Shown here piece by piece: positions 1 through 8,270 of a stretch of 48,902 bases of DNA. Below the pieces are notes generated by a model that saw only the letters and a program-made list of their open reading frames with translations, was not told the origin of the DNA and did not search any database. The position numbers and the translations under genes are program-made. This DNA is from Porphyromonadaceae bacterium. GTDB taxonomy: Bacteria > Bacteroidota > Bacteroidia > Bacteroidales > UBA12481. Position 1 is the stretch's first letter. Each line of letters begins with the position of its first letter. The stretch lies in the NCBI GenBank assembly GCA_007280905.1, contig QYQM01000010.1, forward strand, positions 1 to 48,902, given 5' to 3'.

Positions 1-1
1 G

Positions 2-2746
2 GCTTCTGGTGCCGGAGGTCTCGAGAGCTTAATGGGTATTGGAACGCAACAAGAGAAAGTTATTGTCAAAGGACAGAACTTCGATCTGATGAAGGCTGTT
101 GCTGAGGATGTAAAGTATTATCTCGACGACATGACTACGATCGTGCAGGCAACTGTCGGTGTTCAGGATAACCGTCCCGAGGTGAGAATGGCTTTTAATA
201 CCCGTGAGATGGGTGAACGTAATGTGGCCCTCTCTTCTGTAATGTCGGAATTAAGTTCTTTCCCTACCGAAGTCAGTACGGGTGTTAAATTCAAAGAGGG
301 GACGGAAGAATATGACATCCTGATCAAATACGATAAAGTTATCGTGGATAAAAACAAAACCCGGACGATGGCAGATCTGCAGAGCATGGATATTCCTTCG
401 ATTGACGGGAGCCAGCATCGGCTGACCGACCTTGCCAAGGTTTATTTCGCCTTTGGCATGGGTACCATAAACCGGTTAAATCAGGAAAAACAGATACAGT
501 TGACCTATCGGTTCGACGCGGAAACCAATGGATCAAAACCGCTGCTTGAGGCTGCCCGGGCGGATGTCGATAATCTGATTGCCAGTATGAAGATTCCTGC
601 AGGTGTCGCTGTTGAAGTTCAACATGAAGCCAATCAGTTCCAGGATTTCTATTTCCTGATCGTTGCTGCCTTTGTTTTGATTTACATGATAATGGCTGCG
701 GTTTTTGAATCATACAGTGTACCTTTTGTGCTGCTCCTATCCATCCCGCTGGCAGGTATCGGTTCATTTCTGGCCATACTGTTCACAAAAACTTCGCTGA
801 TCAACGCCAGTACACTTACCGGCTTTATAATCCTCGTAGGAATCGTGGTAAACAACGGGATTATCCTGATTGATTATACCAAAATATTGCGTAAGAATGG
901 TCACCGGAAAACCCGGGCCCTGATGGTTGCCGGACTGGCCCGCTTGCGCCCGATTCTGATAACGGCTGGCACTACAGTGGTGGCCATGGTTCCTATGGCA
1001 ATGGGTCAATCCGAATATGTAAGTTTGATCGGGGCCCCGTTTGCCATTACAGTTATTGGGGGTTTAACACTTAGTACACTTCTGACACTGGTTTTTATAC
1101 CCACATTCTACTCCGGGCTGGAAAATGCACTGGAATGGATGAAAGATCAGAAGCTTGTGGTGAAGTTGGTCATGTACGGTCTGATGATTGGACTTACTGC
1201 CCTGATTTATTTTGGAATCGATTCGGTTCTCTGGCAGGCGATAACCATATTATTGACCATTATCGGTGTTCCGGCTTCTATCTGGTTTGTGATGAATAGT
1301 CTGCGTAAAGCCAGCGATACCGTTATTCCGATGGATGAATCCATTATCATCCGGATACAAAACCTGGTCAAGATTTACGAACGCGACGGACGGTTTACCC
1401 GGCAGTGGAAGGCTGGATTAGCTATCCGTAAGCGTAAGGGCATGGAAAAGGAAATTAAATCATGGAAAGATCTCGATGATATCTTGTGGCAATTGCCAAT
1501 CCTGGGTTTCATGATTTACTTTGTCTATTTCTTCCTGGAATCCGGTTTCTGGATATTTCTGCTCAGTATTCCGATTTACTTTATGATTCTTACCATCTAT
1601 GAGCCGATCAGGATTTATCTCAGATATATTAAACCTGCGGGTTTGATCAACAAGTTTAACCAGTTCATGTACGGACTGATATTCTGGGGTTTCCCGGCAT
1701 TCAGTATAATACTTTATCAGATACGCTGGAAAAATGTGGCTCTGGATGTGCTGATCGGATTGGCCTGGTATCTTGCGCTCATTGTTTTCACAACTTCCGC
1801 CCGACTGGCGCGCGAAAAAGTTAACGTGAACCGCATCACCGGCCGGTTTGGAAGAATCCGCAGGGGCTGGTACCGAATGGTACAGTCGATACCGGTGATC
1901 GGTAAAAAGAAGAAACCATTTAAAGCTTTGCGCGGTGTTTCCATGGAAATCGGGCAGGGGATGTTCGGATTGCTCGGACCAAACGGAGCTGGCAAAACCA
2001 CTCTGATGAGAATTATCTGTGGAATTTTCGAACAGAGCTATGGGAAAATATGGATCAGCGGGGTGGATACCCAGGAAAAACGCGAAGAATTGCAGGGTTT
2101 GATCGGGTATCTGCCGCAGGAATTTGGAATGTATGAGAATATGACTGCAGGTGAATATCTTAACTACCAGGGGATTCTCAAGGGATTAAAATATCCTGAT
2201 GAACGCGAAAAGCGGGTTGATTTTGTTTTGAGTTCGGTTCACATGATTGAACATAAGGATGAAAAAATCGGGAGCTATTCCGGCGGTATGAAACAGCGTA
2301 TCGGGATTGCCCAGATATTGCTACACCTGCCCAGGATTCTGGTTGTTGATGAACCTACCGCGGGACTTGATCCGCGGGAGAGGATCCGGTTCAGGAACCT
2401 TTTAGTGGAATTATCACGCGAGCGGGTTGTCATCTTTTCAACTCATATTATCGAGGATATTTCGAGCTCCTGTCACCAGGTGGCAGTTCTTGATAAAGGT
2501 GATATGGTATTCCTGGGACCACCGGAAGATATGGCCCTTACCGCCAAGGGACATGTATGGCAGGTTGAGGTGAGTATGGCCGAGTTTGACCGGCTGTCAG
2601 AACTTTACAAAATAGTTCATCATATGCGCGACGGTCAGAATATACGTGTGCGCCTGCTGGCTGAAAGCAAACCGTCACCAGATGCCATACCGGTTCAGCC
2701 TTTGCTTGAGGATTCTTATTTATGGATGTTGAAGAAAGCGATCTGA
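2..2746 (+). CDS. RND efflux permease fused to an ABC ATPase (5' partial)
   Basis: The reading frame is open from the window edge, so the N-terminal half lies outside; residues are counted from the ATG at 32. Residues 1-200 resemble the second periplasmic porter region of an HAE1/AcrB-type pump. Residues 205-360 hold its last membrane helices, including a GIVVNNGIILID segment typical of HAE1 pumps. Residues 372-600 add about six further hydrophobic stretches. A complete ATP-binding domain follows: Walker A GPNGAGKT at 649-656, signature YSGGMKQ at 749-755, Walker B ILVVDEP at 769-775, and the switch histidine at 805. Residues 437-450 (IIIRIQNLVKIYE) look like the first strand of such a domain, which would mean a membrane insert splits it. 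The next gene is an ABC-2 permease, so ATPase and permease probably form an exporter joined to the proton-driven pump. No stop codon or frame change separates the parts. The family calls are firm; joint function is inference. Confidence 0.85.
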   Translation, partial: ASGAGGLESLMGIGTQQEKVIVKGQNFDLMKAVAEDVKYYLDDMTTIVQATVGVQDNRPEVRMAFNTREMGERNVALSSVMSELSSFPTEVSTGVKFKEGTEEYDILIKYDKVIVDKNKTRTMADLQSMDIPSIDGSQHRLTDLAKVYFAFGMGTINRLNQEKQIQLTYRFDAETNGSKPLLEAARADVDNLIASMKIPAGVAVEVQHEANQFQDFYFLIVAAFVLIYMIMAAVFESYSVPFVLLLSIPLAGIGSFLAILFTKTSLINASTLTGFIILVGIVVNNGIILIDYTKILRKNGHRKTRALMVAGLARLRPILITAGTTVVAMVPMAMGQSEYVSLIGAPFAITVIGGLTLSTLLTLVFIPTFYSGLENALEWMKDQKLVVKLVMYGLMIGLTALIYFGIDSVLWQAITILLTIIGVPASIWFVMNSLRKASDTVIPMDESIIIRIQNLVKIYERDGRFTRQWKAGLAIRKRKGMEKEIKSWKDLDDILWQLPILGFMIYFVYFFLESGFWIFLLSIPIYFMILTIYEPIRIYLRYIKPAGLINKFNQFMYGLIFWGFPAFSIILYQIRWKNVALDVLIGLAWYLALIVFTTSARLAREKVNVNRITGRFGRIRRGWYRMVQSIPVIGKKKKPFKALRGVSMEIGQGMFGLLGPNGAGKTTLMRIICGIFEQSYGKIWISGVDTQEKREELQGLIGYLPQEFGMYENMTAGEYLNYQGILKGLKYPDEREKRVDFVLSSVHMIEHKDEKIGSYSGGMKQRIGIAQILLHLPRILVVDEPTAGLDPRERIRFRNLLVELSRERVVIFSTHIIEDISSSCHQVAVLDKGDMVFLGPPEDMALTAKGHVWQVEVSMAEFDRLSELYKIVHHMRDGQNIRVRLLAESKPSPDAIPVQPLLEDSYLWMLKKAI

Positions 2747-2747
2747 T

Positions 2748-3464
2748 ATGAAAAGTAACCGAGTTGCATTAATCTGGAACTGGATCTTCAATATGGTCCG
2801 ATATAATCTCAAGATTATCTTCGCCAATAAGTTTATTTGGTTTTTGCTGGCTTCACTGGCCTTCTTTGTCGGGGTATTACTGATTACCCTCTTTTCCAGA
2901 GGTAAAATTGATGCCGGGACTATATTTAACCTGCTTTTGTATCCGGGTCTTCTTCTGGTTTTTTATCCCACAGTTTTCGGAATTCAAAACGATGAGGATA
3001 CCCGGGTACTGGAGATCCTTTTCGGGATCCCGGATTACCGTTACAAAGTATGGCTTGTAAGACTGATCCTGATCTATTTCGTAGTTTTCTTTATCCTCTT
3101 GCTACTGGGGATCTTTTGCTCCTGGGCGCTGCTGCCTTTTCCAGTTTTTAACATGGCCTGGCACCTGATGTTCCCGATCTTTTTCATGGGAACTCTGGCT
3201 TTCCTTCTATCTACTTTTATCAAAAACGGTATCGGTACCGGTGTCGTGATGATTATAATCGGGGTATTTTTCATAGCCCTCATGGCAGTTATCCAAAACA
3301 GCAAATGGAACATTTTTCTTAACCCGTTCAATACCCCTACCGGAATGAGTGAAAATGCCTGGAAATCAATTGTTCAGGACAACCGAGTGATCCTGTTTGC
3401 AGGGATCGTGCTGGCGCTGCTGGGGGGCTTGACGAGCTTACAGAAGCGCGAGAGGTTCATATAA
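2748..3464 (+). CDS. ABC-2 type transporter permease
   Basis: This 238-residue protein has about six hydrophobic segments (near residues 27-48, 60-78, 103-133, 138-158, 163-183 and 214-230) and no soluble domain, as expected for a small ABC-2 exporter permease. The start codon lies one base after the stop of the RND-ABC fusion gene, so translation is almost surely coupled and the permease is the likely partner of the fused ATPase. A conserved-looking acidic stretch (QNDEDTRVLEILFGIP, near residues 80-95) matches the region after the second helix in ABC-2 permeases, where the ATPase usually docks. The substrate cannot be told from sequence. The gene ends just before the convergent M64 peptidase gene. 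Confidence 0.8.
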   Translation: MKSNRVALIWNWIFNMVRYNLKIIFANKFIWFLLASLAFFVGVLLITLFSRGKIDAGTIFNLLLYPGLLLVFYPTVFGIQNDEDTRVLEILFGIPDYRYKVWLVRLILIYFVVFFILLLLGIFCSWALLPFPVFNMAWHLMFPIFFMGTLAFLLSTFIKNGIGTGVVMIIIGVFFIALMAVIQNSKWNIFLNPFNTPTGMSENAWKSIVQDNRVILFAGIVLALLGGLTSLQKRERFI

Positions 3465-3489
3465 TTAGCTACCGCAGAGAGCATAATTA

Positions 3490-4761
3490 CTATTTAGTGT
3501 AGTAGTTAATCATATCCTTAATCGTCTTCGAACAAACCGGGCAAAACGGATCACCAAGCCAGTTCATTTTGCATTTGGCCATCGGACAGTAAATGCCTTT
3601 TGCACTGTACAGGCCGCCTTCATAAGCACCCAAGACCCCTTCAAATTCAGGCTTCCGTGGGGTGGGGATTGATGTTCCAGGCTTGATCATTTGCTTCCAT
3701 TTTTTGCCGAAATCAACCAGGTTGGTGACGTTGGGCTGTATCGGTTCAACGGTCATATCGATATAATCCTGATAAGCGACATCACTGGTATAATACTCAT
3801 CAGCCAGCCAGGTGAAGGTATGTCCGAATTCATGAACGAATACGCCGATCGATTGCTTGTTGAAGGCAGTGAAGCAACCATAATAGTTATATACCCCGCC
3901 ACCACCGTATTTCTCTGAATTGACCAGAATAATGATAATGTCATAAGGTACATTGGCTGCAACATCGCGAACCGATTTAATATCAAAGGTCATGTTGTAT
4001 CGTTCGCTGTCGAATGTGTAAAAACTCGTATTAAGCAGGGTGTTTTTGTAAATTCCTTTGGCAGGAATGTCCGTTCCGGATTCGGCCGAGGGCGCTTCAA
4101 CCAACCAGCAATTGAATTGATCCTCAGCAGCTGTAAAGGGCGGGGTATCCAGCAAGCCTTTTGAGAAACTCTTGACGGCTTCGCGAAATTTGTCCATCTC
4201 TCCTGCAGTGAATCCATCCGGAATAAATACCACATCAATTTTTTTGGAAGGATTACCCGAATCGTGTACCATGTAGGATTTGTATACCGGACCAGTTTCC
4301 TTGCTTATAAAATAATTAGTTGGATCGATCTGATATTCAAATGTTTTAACAAGTTTTGTTTTGCGGTTGCGGCTGTAAAGTTGCAGCGTGACCGGTTTTT
4401 TTGGAAAGGGTACAAGTACTGTTTCATAAAAGCACCTGGAAGTAACTTTTGACTCGGCAGTTGATTGCCATTCGCTGTACAAACCGGCATATCCTCGCGA
4501 GAAAATCAACTTTTTGGTAGCCTTGTCGAACAGTTCCACCCGGTATTCACCCCATTCAAACGGATCAATCAGGTGGTTGCGGGGACCTGACCATTTACCT
4601 TCCTGCTTCATCTGCTCGAAGCCGATTTGCTCGGTAATTGCTGTACCACAGCGGTTGTAATCAAACCGAAGGGTGTTGTCAGTAAAATAATCTTCATATT
4701 TGATTTGAGCCTGCAAACTTAGAGCTGCACTCACCAATAACAGTAGAAATAACTTATTCAT
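3490..4761 (-). CDS. Secreted M64-family zinc metallopeptidase
   Basis: The 423-residue product begins with a signal peptide (hydrophobic core at residues 4-16, AQA-like cleavage region near 18). Residues 20-150 look like the N-terminal beta domain found in peptidase M64 proteins of Bacteroidota. The catalytic domain follows, with HEFGH at 310-314 and an aspartate in LADEYY at 321, giving the extended zinc site HExxH plus a third ligand. Several cysteines near the C-terminus (CPMAKCKMNW, CPVC) are characteristic of the family. The founding M64 enzyme cleaves immunoglobulin A, but most members in environmental Bacteroidota have no known substrate, so an IgA role should not be assumed. The gene stands alone, convergent with the ABC permease and divergent from the MscS channel. 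Confidence 0.85.
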   Translation of the reverse strand: MNKLFLLLLVSAALSLQAQIKYEDYFTDNTLRFDYNRCGTAITEQIGFEQMKQEGKWSGPRNHLIDPFEWGEYRVELFDKATKKLIFSRGYAGLYSEWQSTAESKVTSRCFYETVLVPFPKKPVTLQLYSRNRKTKLVKTFEYQIDPTNYFISKETGPVYKSYMVHDSGNPSKKIDVVFIPDGFTAGEMDKFREAVKSFSKGLLDTPPFTAAEDQFNCWLVEAPSAESGTDIPAKGIYKNTLLNTSFYTFDSERYNMTFDIKSVRDVAANVPYDIIIILVNSEKYGGGGVYNYYGCFTAFNKQSIGVFVHEFGHTFTWLADEYYTSDVAYQDYIDMTVEPIQPNVTNLVDFGKKWKQMIKPGTSIPTPRKPEFEGVLGAYEGGLYSAKGIYCPMAKCKMNWLGDPFCPVCSKTIKDMINYYTK

Positions 4762-4807
4762 GGGTTCCTTTTTTGGTAAATACCAATGGTAAAGGTAAAT
4801 TACTATG

Positions 4808-4815
4808 TATTTTTG
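4808..4815 (+). promoter_or_regulatory. Candidate -7 promoter element for the MscS gene
   Basis: TATTTTTG matches the Bacteroidota -7 consensus TAnnTTTG and lies about 30 bases before the start at 4847. No TTTG sits at the usual distance upstream, so only half of the promoter is supported. Confidence 0.35.
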
Positions 4816-4846
4816 TCAAAGCTAAAACCAATTCTTTACAACATAT

Positions 4847-6166
4847 ATGGGTGATAATCTGAAAATAATGTTCAAGCATTTGTCTGATTGGCTTGAAACC
4901 TGGGGCTTAACGGGTGCCTTTGGTCAGTTTTTGCATCTTGCAATCTCGTTGTTTTTATTATTCCTGGTGTGTTTTGCAATAGATCGCCTCACCAGAAGTA
5001 TTATCAAAGTCTTTATTCACCGTTTAGTTAAACGGACTGAGAATCCTTTTGATGATATTTTGCTGGAGAAGGGGGTTTACAGGCGGATCGCCCATTTTGT
5101 GCCGGCCGTTGTTATTTATTACATGCTGCCCCACATTTTAAAAGGGGTCTATTTCGTGGATTCGGTAGAACCCGATGCAGTTTTAAAAGCATTCATCGAT
5201 TACTCACAGAAAGCCACTGCTATTTACATGATCATCATCGGTGCTGCGGTGATCCTTACCAGTCTGAGCGCATTAATGGCTATCTATATGCATATGGATA
5301 TTTCAGGCAGGGTGCCGATCAGAGGGTATGTCCAGGTTGTTCAATTCATGGTCGTTCTGATTGCCGCAATCTGGATCCTCTCAACGGTCTTCGGATTTGA
5401 GCTCAAAGGTTTCTTTACCGGCTTAGGTGCCTTTATGGCCGTACTGGTTATCGTTTTCCGGGATACCCTTCTCGGATTGATGGCTTCTATCCAATTGACA
5501 GTTAACAAGATGGTCAGGATAGGCGATTGGGTTACCATCCCGTCAAGGAATGCCGATGGAACCATTCTCGATATCACAGTCAATACAGTGAAGGTCGAAA
5601 ACTGGGATAAATCGATAACCACCATGCCCACCTATTCACTAGTATCTGAATCGGTCCAGAACTGGAGGGGTATGGAAGAATCCAATGGCCGCCGTATCAA
5701 GCGATTCGTTAATATCGATATGGGTACAGTCCATATCTGTTCAGAAGAACTTCTTGAACGTCTGGAGAAGATTCATCTGATTTCGGATTATATTAAATCA
5801 AAAAGAGCTGAATTGGCTGAGCTGAACCGAAAATATTCGGATGCCGATCAGTCAGTTGCAAACGGAATGCGATTAACCAACTTGGGTGTTTTTAGGAAAT
5901 ATCTTGAATGCTATTTAAAGGAACATCCTGATATTCAACATGAAATGACCACTATGGTTCGCCAGCTTCAACCAACCGACCGTGGAATTCCAATTGAGAT
6001 CTATGGTTTTACCAGCGAAAAGGCTTGGGAAATTTACGAGAATATTCAATCCGATATATTCGATCATGTTCTGGCTGTTATACCTGAATTCGAACTCCGT
6101 GTTTTCCAGAATCCTACCGGTGCGGATTTTAAACAGCTGAGCAGCAGGGATGGGTTTATGGGTTGA
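4847..6166 (+). CDS. MscS-type mechanosensitive channel, YbdG-like
   Basis: This 439-residue protein has an N-terminal membrane part (hydrophobic segments near residues 25-45, 75-95, 120-150 and 165-195), then the pore-lining and beta-domain region of the MscS superfamily (GFFTGLGAFMAVLVIVFRDT, residues 184-203, and GDWVTIPS soon after). The long cytoplasmic tail with the VENWDKSITTMPTYSLV region is typical of the YbdG (miniconductance) branch rather than of short MscS. Such channels open on osmotic downshift to release solutes through the inner membrane. It appears monocistronic. Nothing in the sequence suggests truncation: the tail runs to a normal stop shortly before a repeat-rich spacer. 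Confidence 0.85.
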   Translation: MGDNLKIMFKHLSDWLETWGLTGAFGQFLHLAISLFLLFLVCFAIDRLTRSIIKVFIHRLVKRTENPFDDILLEKGVYRRIAHFVPAVVIYYMLPHILKGVYFVDSVEPDAVLKAFIDYSQKATAIYMIIIGAAVILTSLSALMAIYMHMDISGRVPIRGYVQVVQFMVVLIAAIWILSTVFGFELKGFFTGLGAFMAVLVIVFRDTLLGLMASIQLTVNKMVRIGDWVTIPSRNADGTILDITVNTVKVENWDKSITTMPTYSLVSESVQNWRGMEESNGRRIKRFVNIDMGTVHICSEELLERLEKIHLISDYIKSKRAELAELNRKYSDADQSVANGMRLTNLGVFRKYLECYLKEHPDIQHEMTTMVRQLQPTDRGIPIEIYGFTSEKAWEIYENIQSDIFDHVLAVIPEFELRVFQNPTGADFKQLSSRDGFMG

Positions 6167-6200
6167 TGGGTTGACATGTTGCCGATTGTCTGTTGTGATT

Positions 6201-6254
6201 GTTATGGTTGTTGTGATGGTTATGGTTGTTGTGATGGTTATGATTGTTGCAGGT
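6201..6254 (+). repeat. 18-bp tandem repeat, about three copies
   Basis: The unit gttatggttgttgtgatg is present twice without change (6201-6218 and 6219-6236), followed by a degraded third copy. It lies in the spacer after the MscS gene. No open reading frame uses it. Confidence 0.8.
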
Positions 6255-6298
6255 TGCAGGTTAACGAAGGCTTCATTTACCAGGGTGCCCCTTATAAG

Positions 6299-6464
6299 TT
6301 GCCACTAGCTTTAGCTAGTGGACAGATTGACAGTGAGTTATATGGGCTTTAGCCCAATATTCTGAATTGTTTGATATATTTGAACCAAAATAGCAAAAAA
6401 AATTGGCCTAAAGGCCTTAATCTACAGAATTACAATGATATCCACTAGATAGATCTAGTGGCAA
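6299..6464. mobile_element. Palindrome-built mini-element with 10-bp terminal inverted repeats
   Basis: The segment is bounded by TTGCCACTAG (6299-6308) and CTAGTGGCAA (6455-6464). Each end is part of its own perfect hairpin: CCACTAGCT-TT-AGCTAGTGG (6302-6321) and CCACTAGAT-AG-ATCTAGTGG (6442-6461). Two more tiny perfect hairpins sit inside, GGGCT-TT-AGCCC (6344-6355) and GGCCT-AA-AGGCC (6405-6416). All four share a two-base loop. No coding capacity is visible. The form recalls REP/BIME-like clusters that are mobilised in trans, but no transposase gene is in the window. The 6167-6525 spacer otherwise holds only the tandem repeat. Confidence 0.55.
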
Positions 6465-6525
6465 TTGATAATGACACATAGTACCACATCAACTAATCAA
6501 CCCACCAACCCACCAACTAATCAAA

Positions 6526-6990
6526 GTGGAAATCGAACGTAAGTTCCTGGTAAAAAAAACCCTCTGGCAGGAGCTATACAATCCTGTGAATGCTATTTTT
6601 ATTCAACAGGCCTATCTTTCAACAGATCCTAAATGCACCGTCCGTATCCGTATCGCAGACCACAAGGCTTTGATTACCATCAAGGGAGAATCTAAAGGAA
6701 TTTCGCGCAAAGAATTTGAGTATTACGTTCCGTTGAATGATGGCCTGGAAATCATTCAACTGGCCGGAACCCCATTAATTCTTAAACGACGTTATGTGAT
6801 CAGGCATAAGGGCTATAATTGGGAGGTGGATGAGTTTCTGGGTGATAATGAGGGGCTTATTCTTACTGAAGTGGAATTGAATGCAGATTCAGAAAATCCT
6901 GAATGGCCGGAATGGGTTGACAAAGAAGTGTCAGGCGACCCGCGATATTTTAATCTGCAATTAGCCATTAATCCGATAAATCACTGGTGA
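6526..6990 (+). CDS. CYTH-domain protein (class IV adenylate cyclase / triphosphatase fold)
   Basis: The 154-residue protein starts with the diagnostic EIERKF signature (ExExK) right after a GTG start. The remaining CYTH tunnel residues follow: alternating basic and acidic positions in TVRIRIADHKALITIKG, KRRYVIR, WEVDEF and LTEVEL. Bacterial CYTH proteins of this length are usually inorganic triphosphatases that hydrolyse tripolyphosphate with a metal ion. The GTG start is favoured because the signature must lie at the extreme N-terminus and no upstream ATG is in frame. The stop codon overlaps the ATG of the following GWxTD gene, and that gene in turn overlaps rlmB, so the three are co-translated. 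Confidence 0.85.
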   Translation: MEIERKFLVKKTLWQELYNPVNAIFIQQAYLSTDPKCTVRIRIADHKALITIKGESKGISRKEFEYYVPLNDGLEIIQLAGTPLILKRRYVIRHKGYNWEVDEFLGDNEGLILTEVELNADSENPEWPEWVDKEVSGDPRYFNLQLAINPINHW

Positions 6991-8270
6991 TGAAGTTAAT
7001 ATGTTCTCGGTTGTCTTATCTTTTTCTTTTCGTTTCTATCTTTGTCTTTTCTTCTTGCCTTTCTCTTCGTCCGGTGACCAATAAGGCTTCATCGCAATTA
7101 TTACTGTACAATCCAGGGAAGACCATCCTGCATCCGCAATATAAAATTTACCATTCCTCCGAAACTGAAAGTATTCTGTTTCTTAAGTTTCTGACCAGTG
7201 AAGTTGTTTTTAATCAGGCTAATCCGCAAGTTAAAAACCAGGCACGGCTAAGAGTAATATACACCCTTTACAGTTCCCTGGCCAATAATGAAATTGCCCA
7301 ACGGGATACTCAGCAATTTGTGATCGACCGGGAATCGTTATCGGACCAGATTATGGCATCGGTTAAACTTTCAACCACCCCGGGCAAAACATATCTCCTC
7401 GACATAACTCTCGAGGACCAGATCCGCCAGTCTTTAGTAAGGGACCGGATTCTTGTGGATCGATTTCAGCCCGAAAATCAGCAGGATTGGTTGGTGCTGA
7501 GTTATCCGGAGAATAAAGTTGCTTTTGAGCAGTTCTTTTATCCGGGTGAATCATTCCGGCTGATTAAGCAAAATAGCAAGTCGGAGCGTGTGTATATCTC
7601 GGTTTTTCCGCCACGGAATATTTTGCCGCTTCCGCCTTTTTCGCTTGATGAACAGCCCGATAATATTCCCTTGCCGGATTCAACCTTTTACATGGCCTAT
7701 TCGGAACAATTGCTGTATAAGCTTGGGGGACAAGGTATCTATGTTTTTCATTTTAAACCGGATATAGCAAAGGGATTGTGCCTGACCCAGTTTGGCGATC
7801 GTTATCCCCAGGTAACACAGCCGGAAGATATGCTGCCTCCTTTGCAATATATTACCACGCATGAAGAATATCAGAAACTGATACCTAATCCTGATCTGAA
7901 AGGAGCTGTAGATCAATTCTGGCTCGATAAAGGAAAAACTTTTGGCAATGCGCGCGATCTGATCCGGGTTTACTATAACCGTGTGGTTTTTGCCAACCTC
8001 TATTTCCCATCCAGCAAGCAAGGATGGAAGACCGACCGGGGCATGATTTATTTGCTGCTGGGACCTCCATTGTCGATAGAAAGAACCGAAACCCGGGAAA
8101 CCTGGTACTATGAGGCTTCCGAAACCGGAGAGAAGATTACCTTTGAATTCAATCTGACTGATGATTATTGGATCGGAAATGATTTTAAATTAAAAAGAAA
8201 AGAGGAATTCCGACCCATCTGGAACAAAGCAGTTGATTCCTGGCGACGAGGGAAAATATTTAGCATGTAA
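6990..8270 (+). CDS. GWxTD-domain lipoprotein
   Basis: The N-terminus is a lipoprotein signal (hydrophobic run, then FSSC with the lipidated cysteine near residue 23). The C-terminal part carries GWKTDRGMIYLLLGPP at about residue 345, the defining motif of the GWxTD domain, a family almost restricted to Bacteroidota and close relatives. Function is unknown; the proteins are envelope-located. A GTG three bases earlier would also be in frame, but the ATG at 6990 overlaps the preceding TGA by one base and is the better start. The stop TAA overlaps the ATG of rlmB. The linkage to a CYTH enzyme and an rRNA methyltransferase gives no clear functional hint. Confidence 0.85.
   Translation: MKLICSRLSYLFLFVSIFVFSSCLSLRPVTNKASSQLLLYNPGKTILHPQYKIYHSSETESILFLKFLTSEVVFNQANPQVKNQARLRVIYTLYSSLANNEIAQRDTQQFVIDRESLSDQIMASVKLSTTPGKTYLLDITLEDQIRQSLVRDRILVDRFQPENQQDWLVLSYPENKVAFEQFFYPGESFRLIKQNSKSERVYISVFPPRNILPLPPFSLDEQPDNIPLPDSTFYMAYSEQLLYKLGGQGIYVFHFKPDIAKGLCLTQFGDRYPQVTQPEDMLPPLQYITTHEEYQKLIPNPDLKGAVDQFWLDKGKTFGNARDLIRVYYNRVVFANLYFPSSKQGWKTDRGMIYLLLGPPLSIERTETRETWYYEASETGEKITFEFNLTDDYWIGNDFKLKRKEEFRPIWNKAVDSWRRGKIFSM

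Noticed and set aside
3490-4761. Calling the M64 protein an IgA protease
   Set aside because: Only the family is supported; substrate specificity cannot be inferred for an environmental Bacteroidota member.
6201-6254. CRISPR-like array
   Set aside because: The units are directly adjacent without spacers, so it is a plain tandem repeat. No cas gene or array exists in the window.
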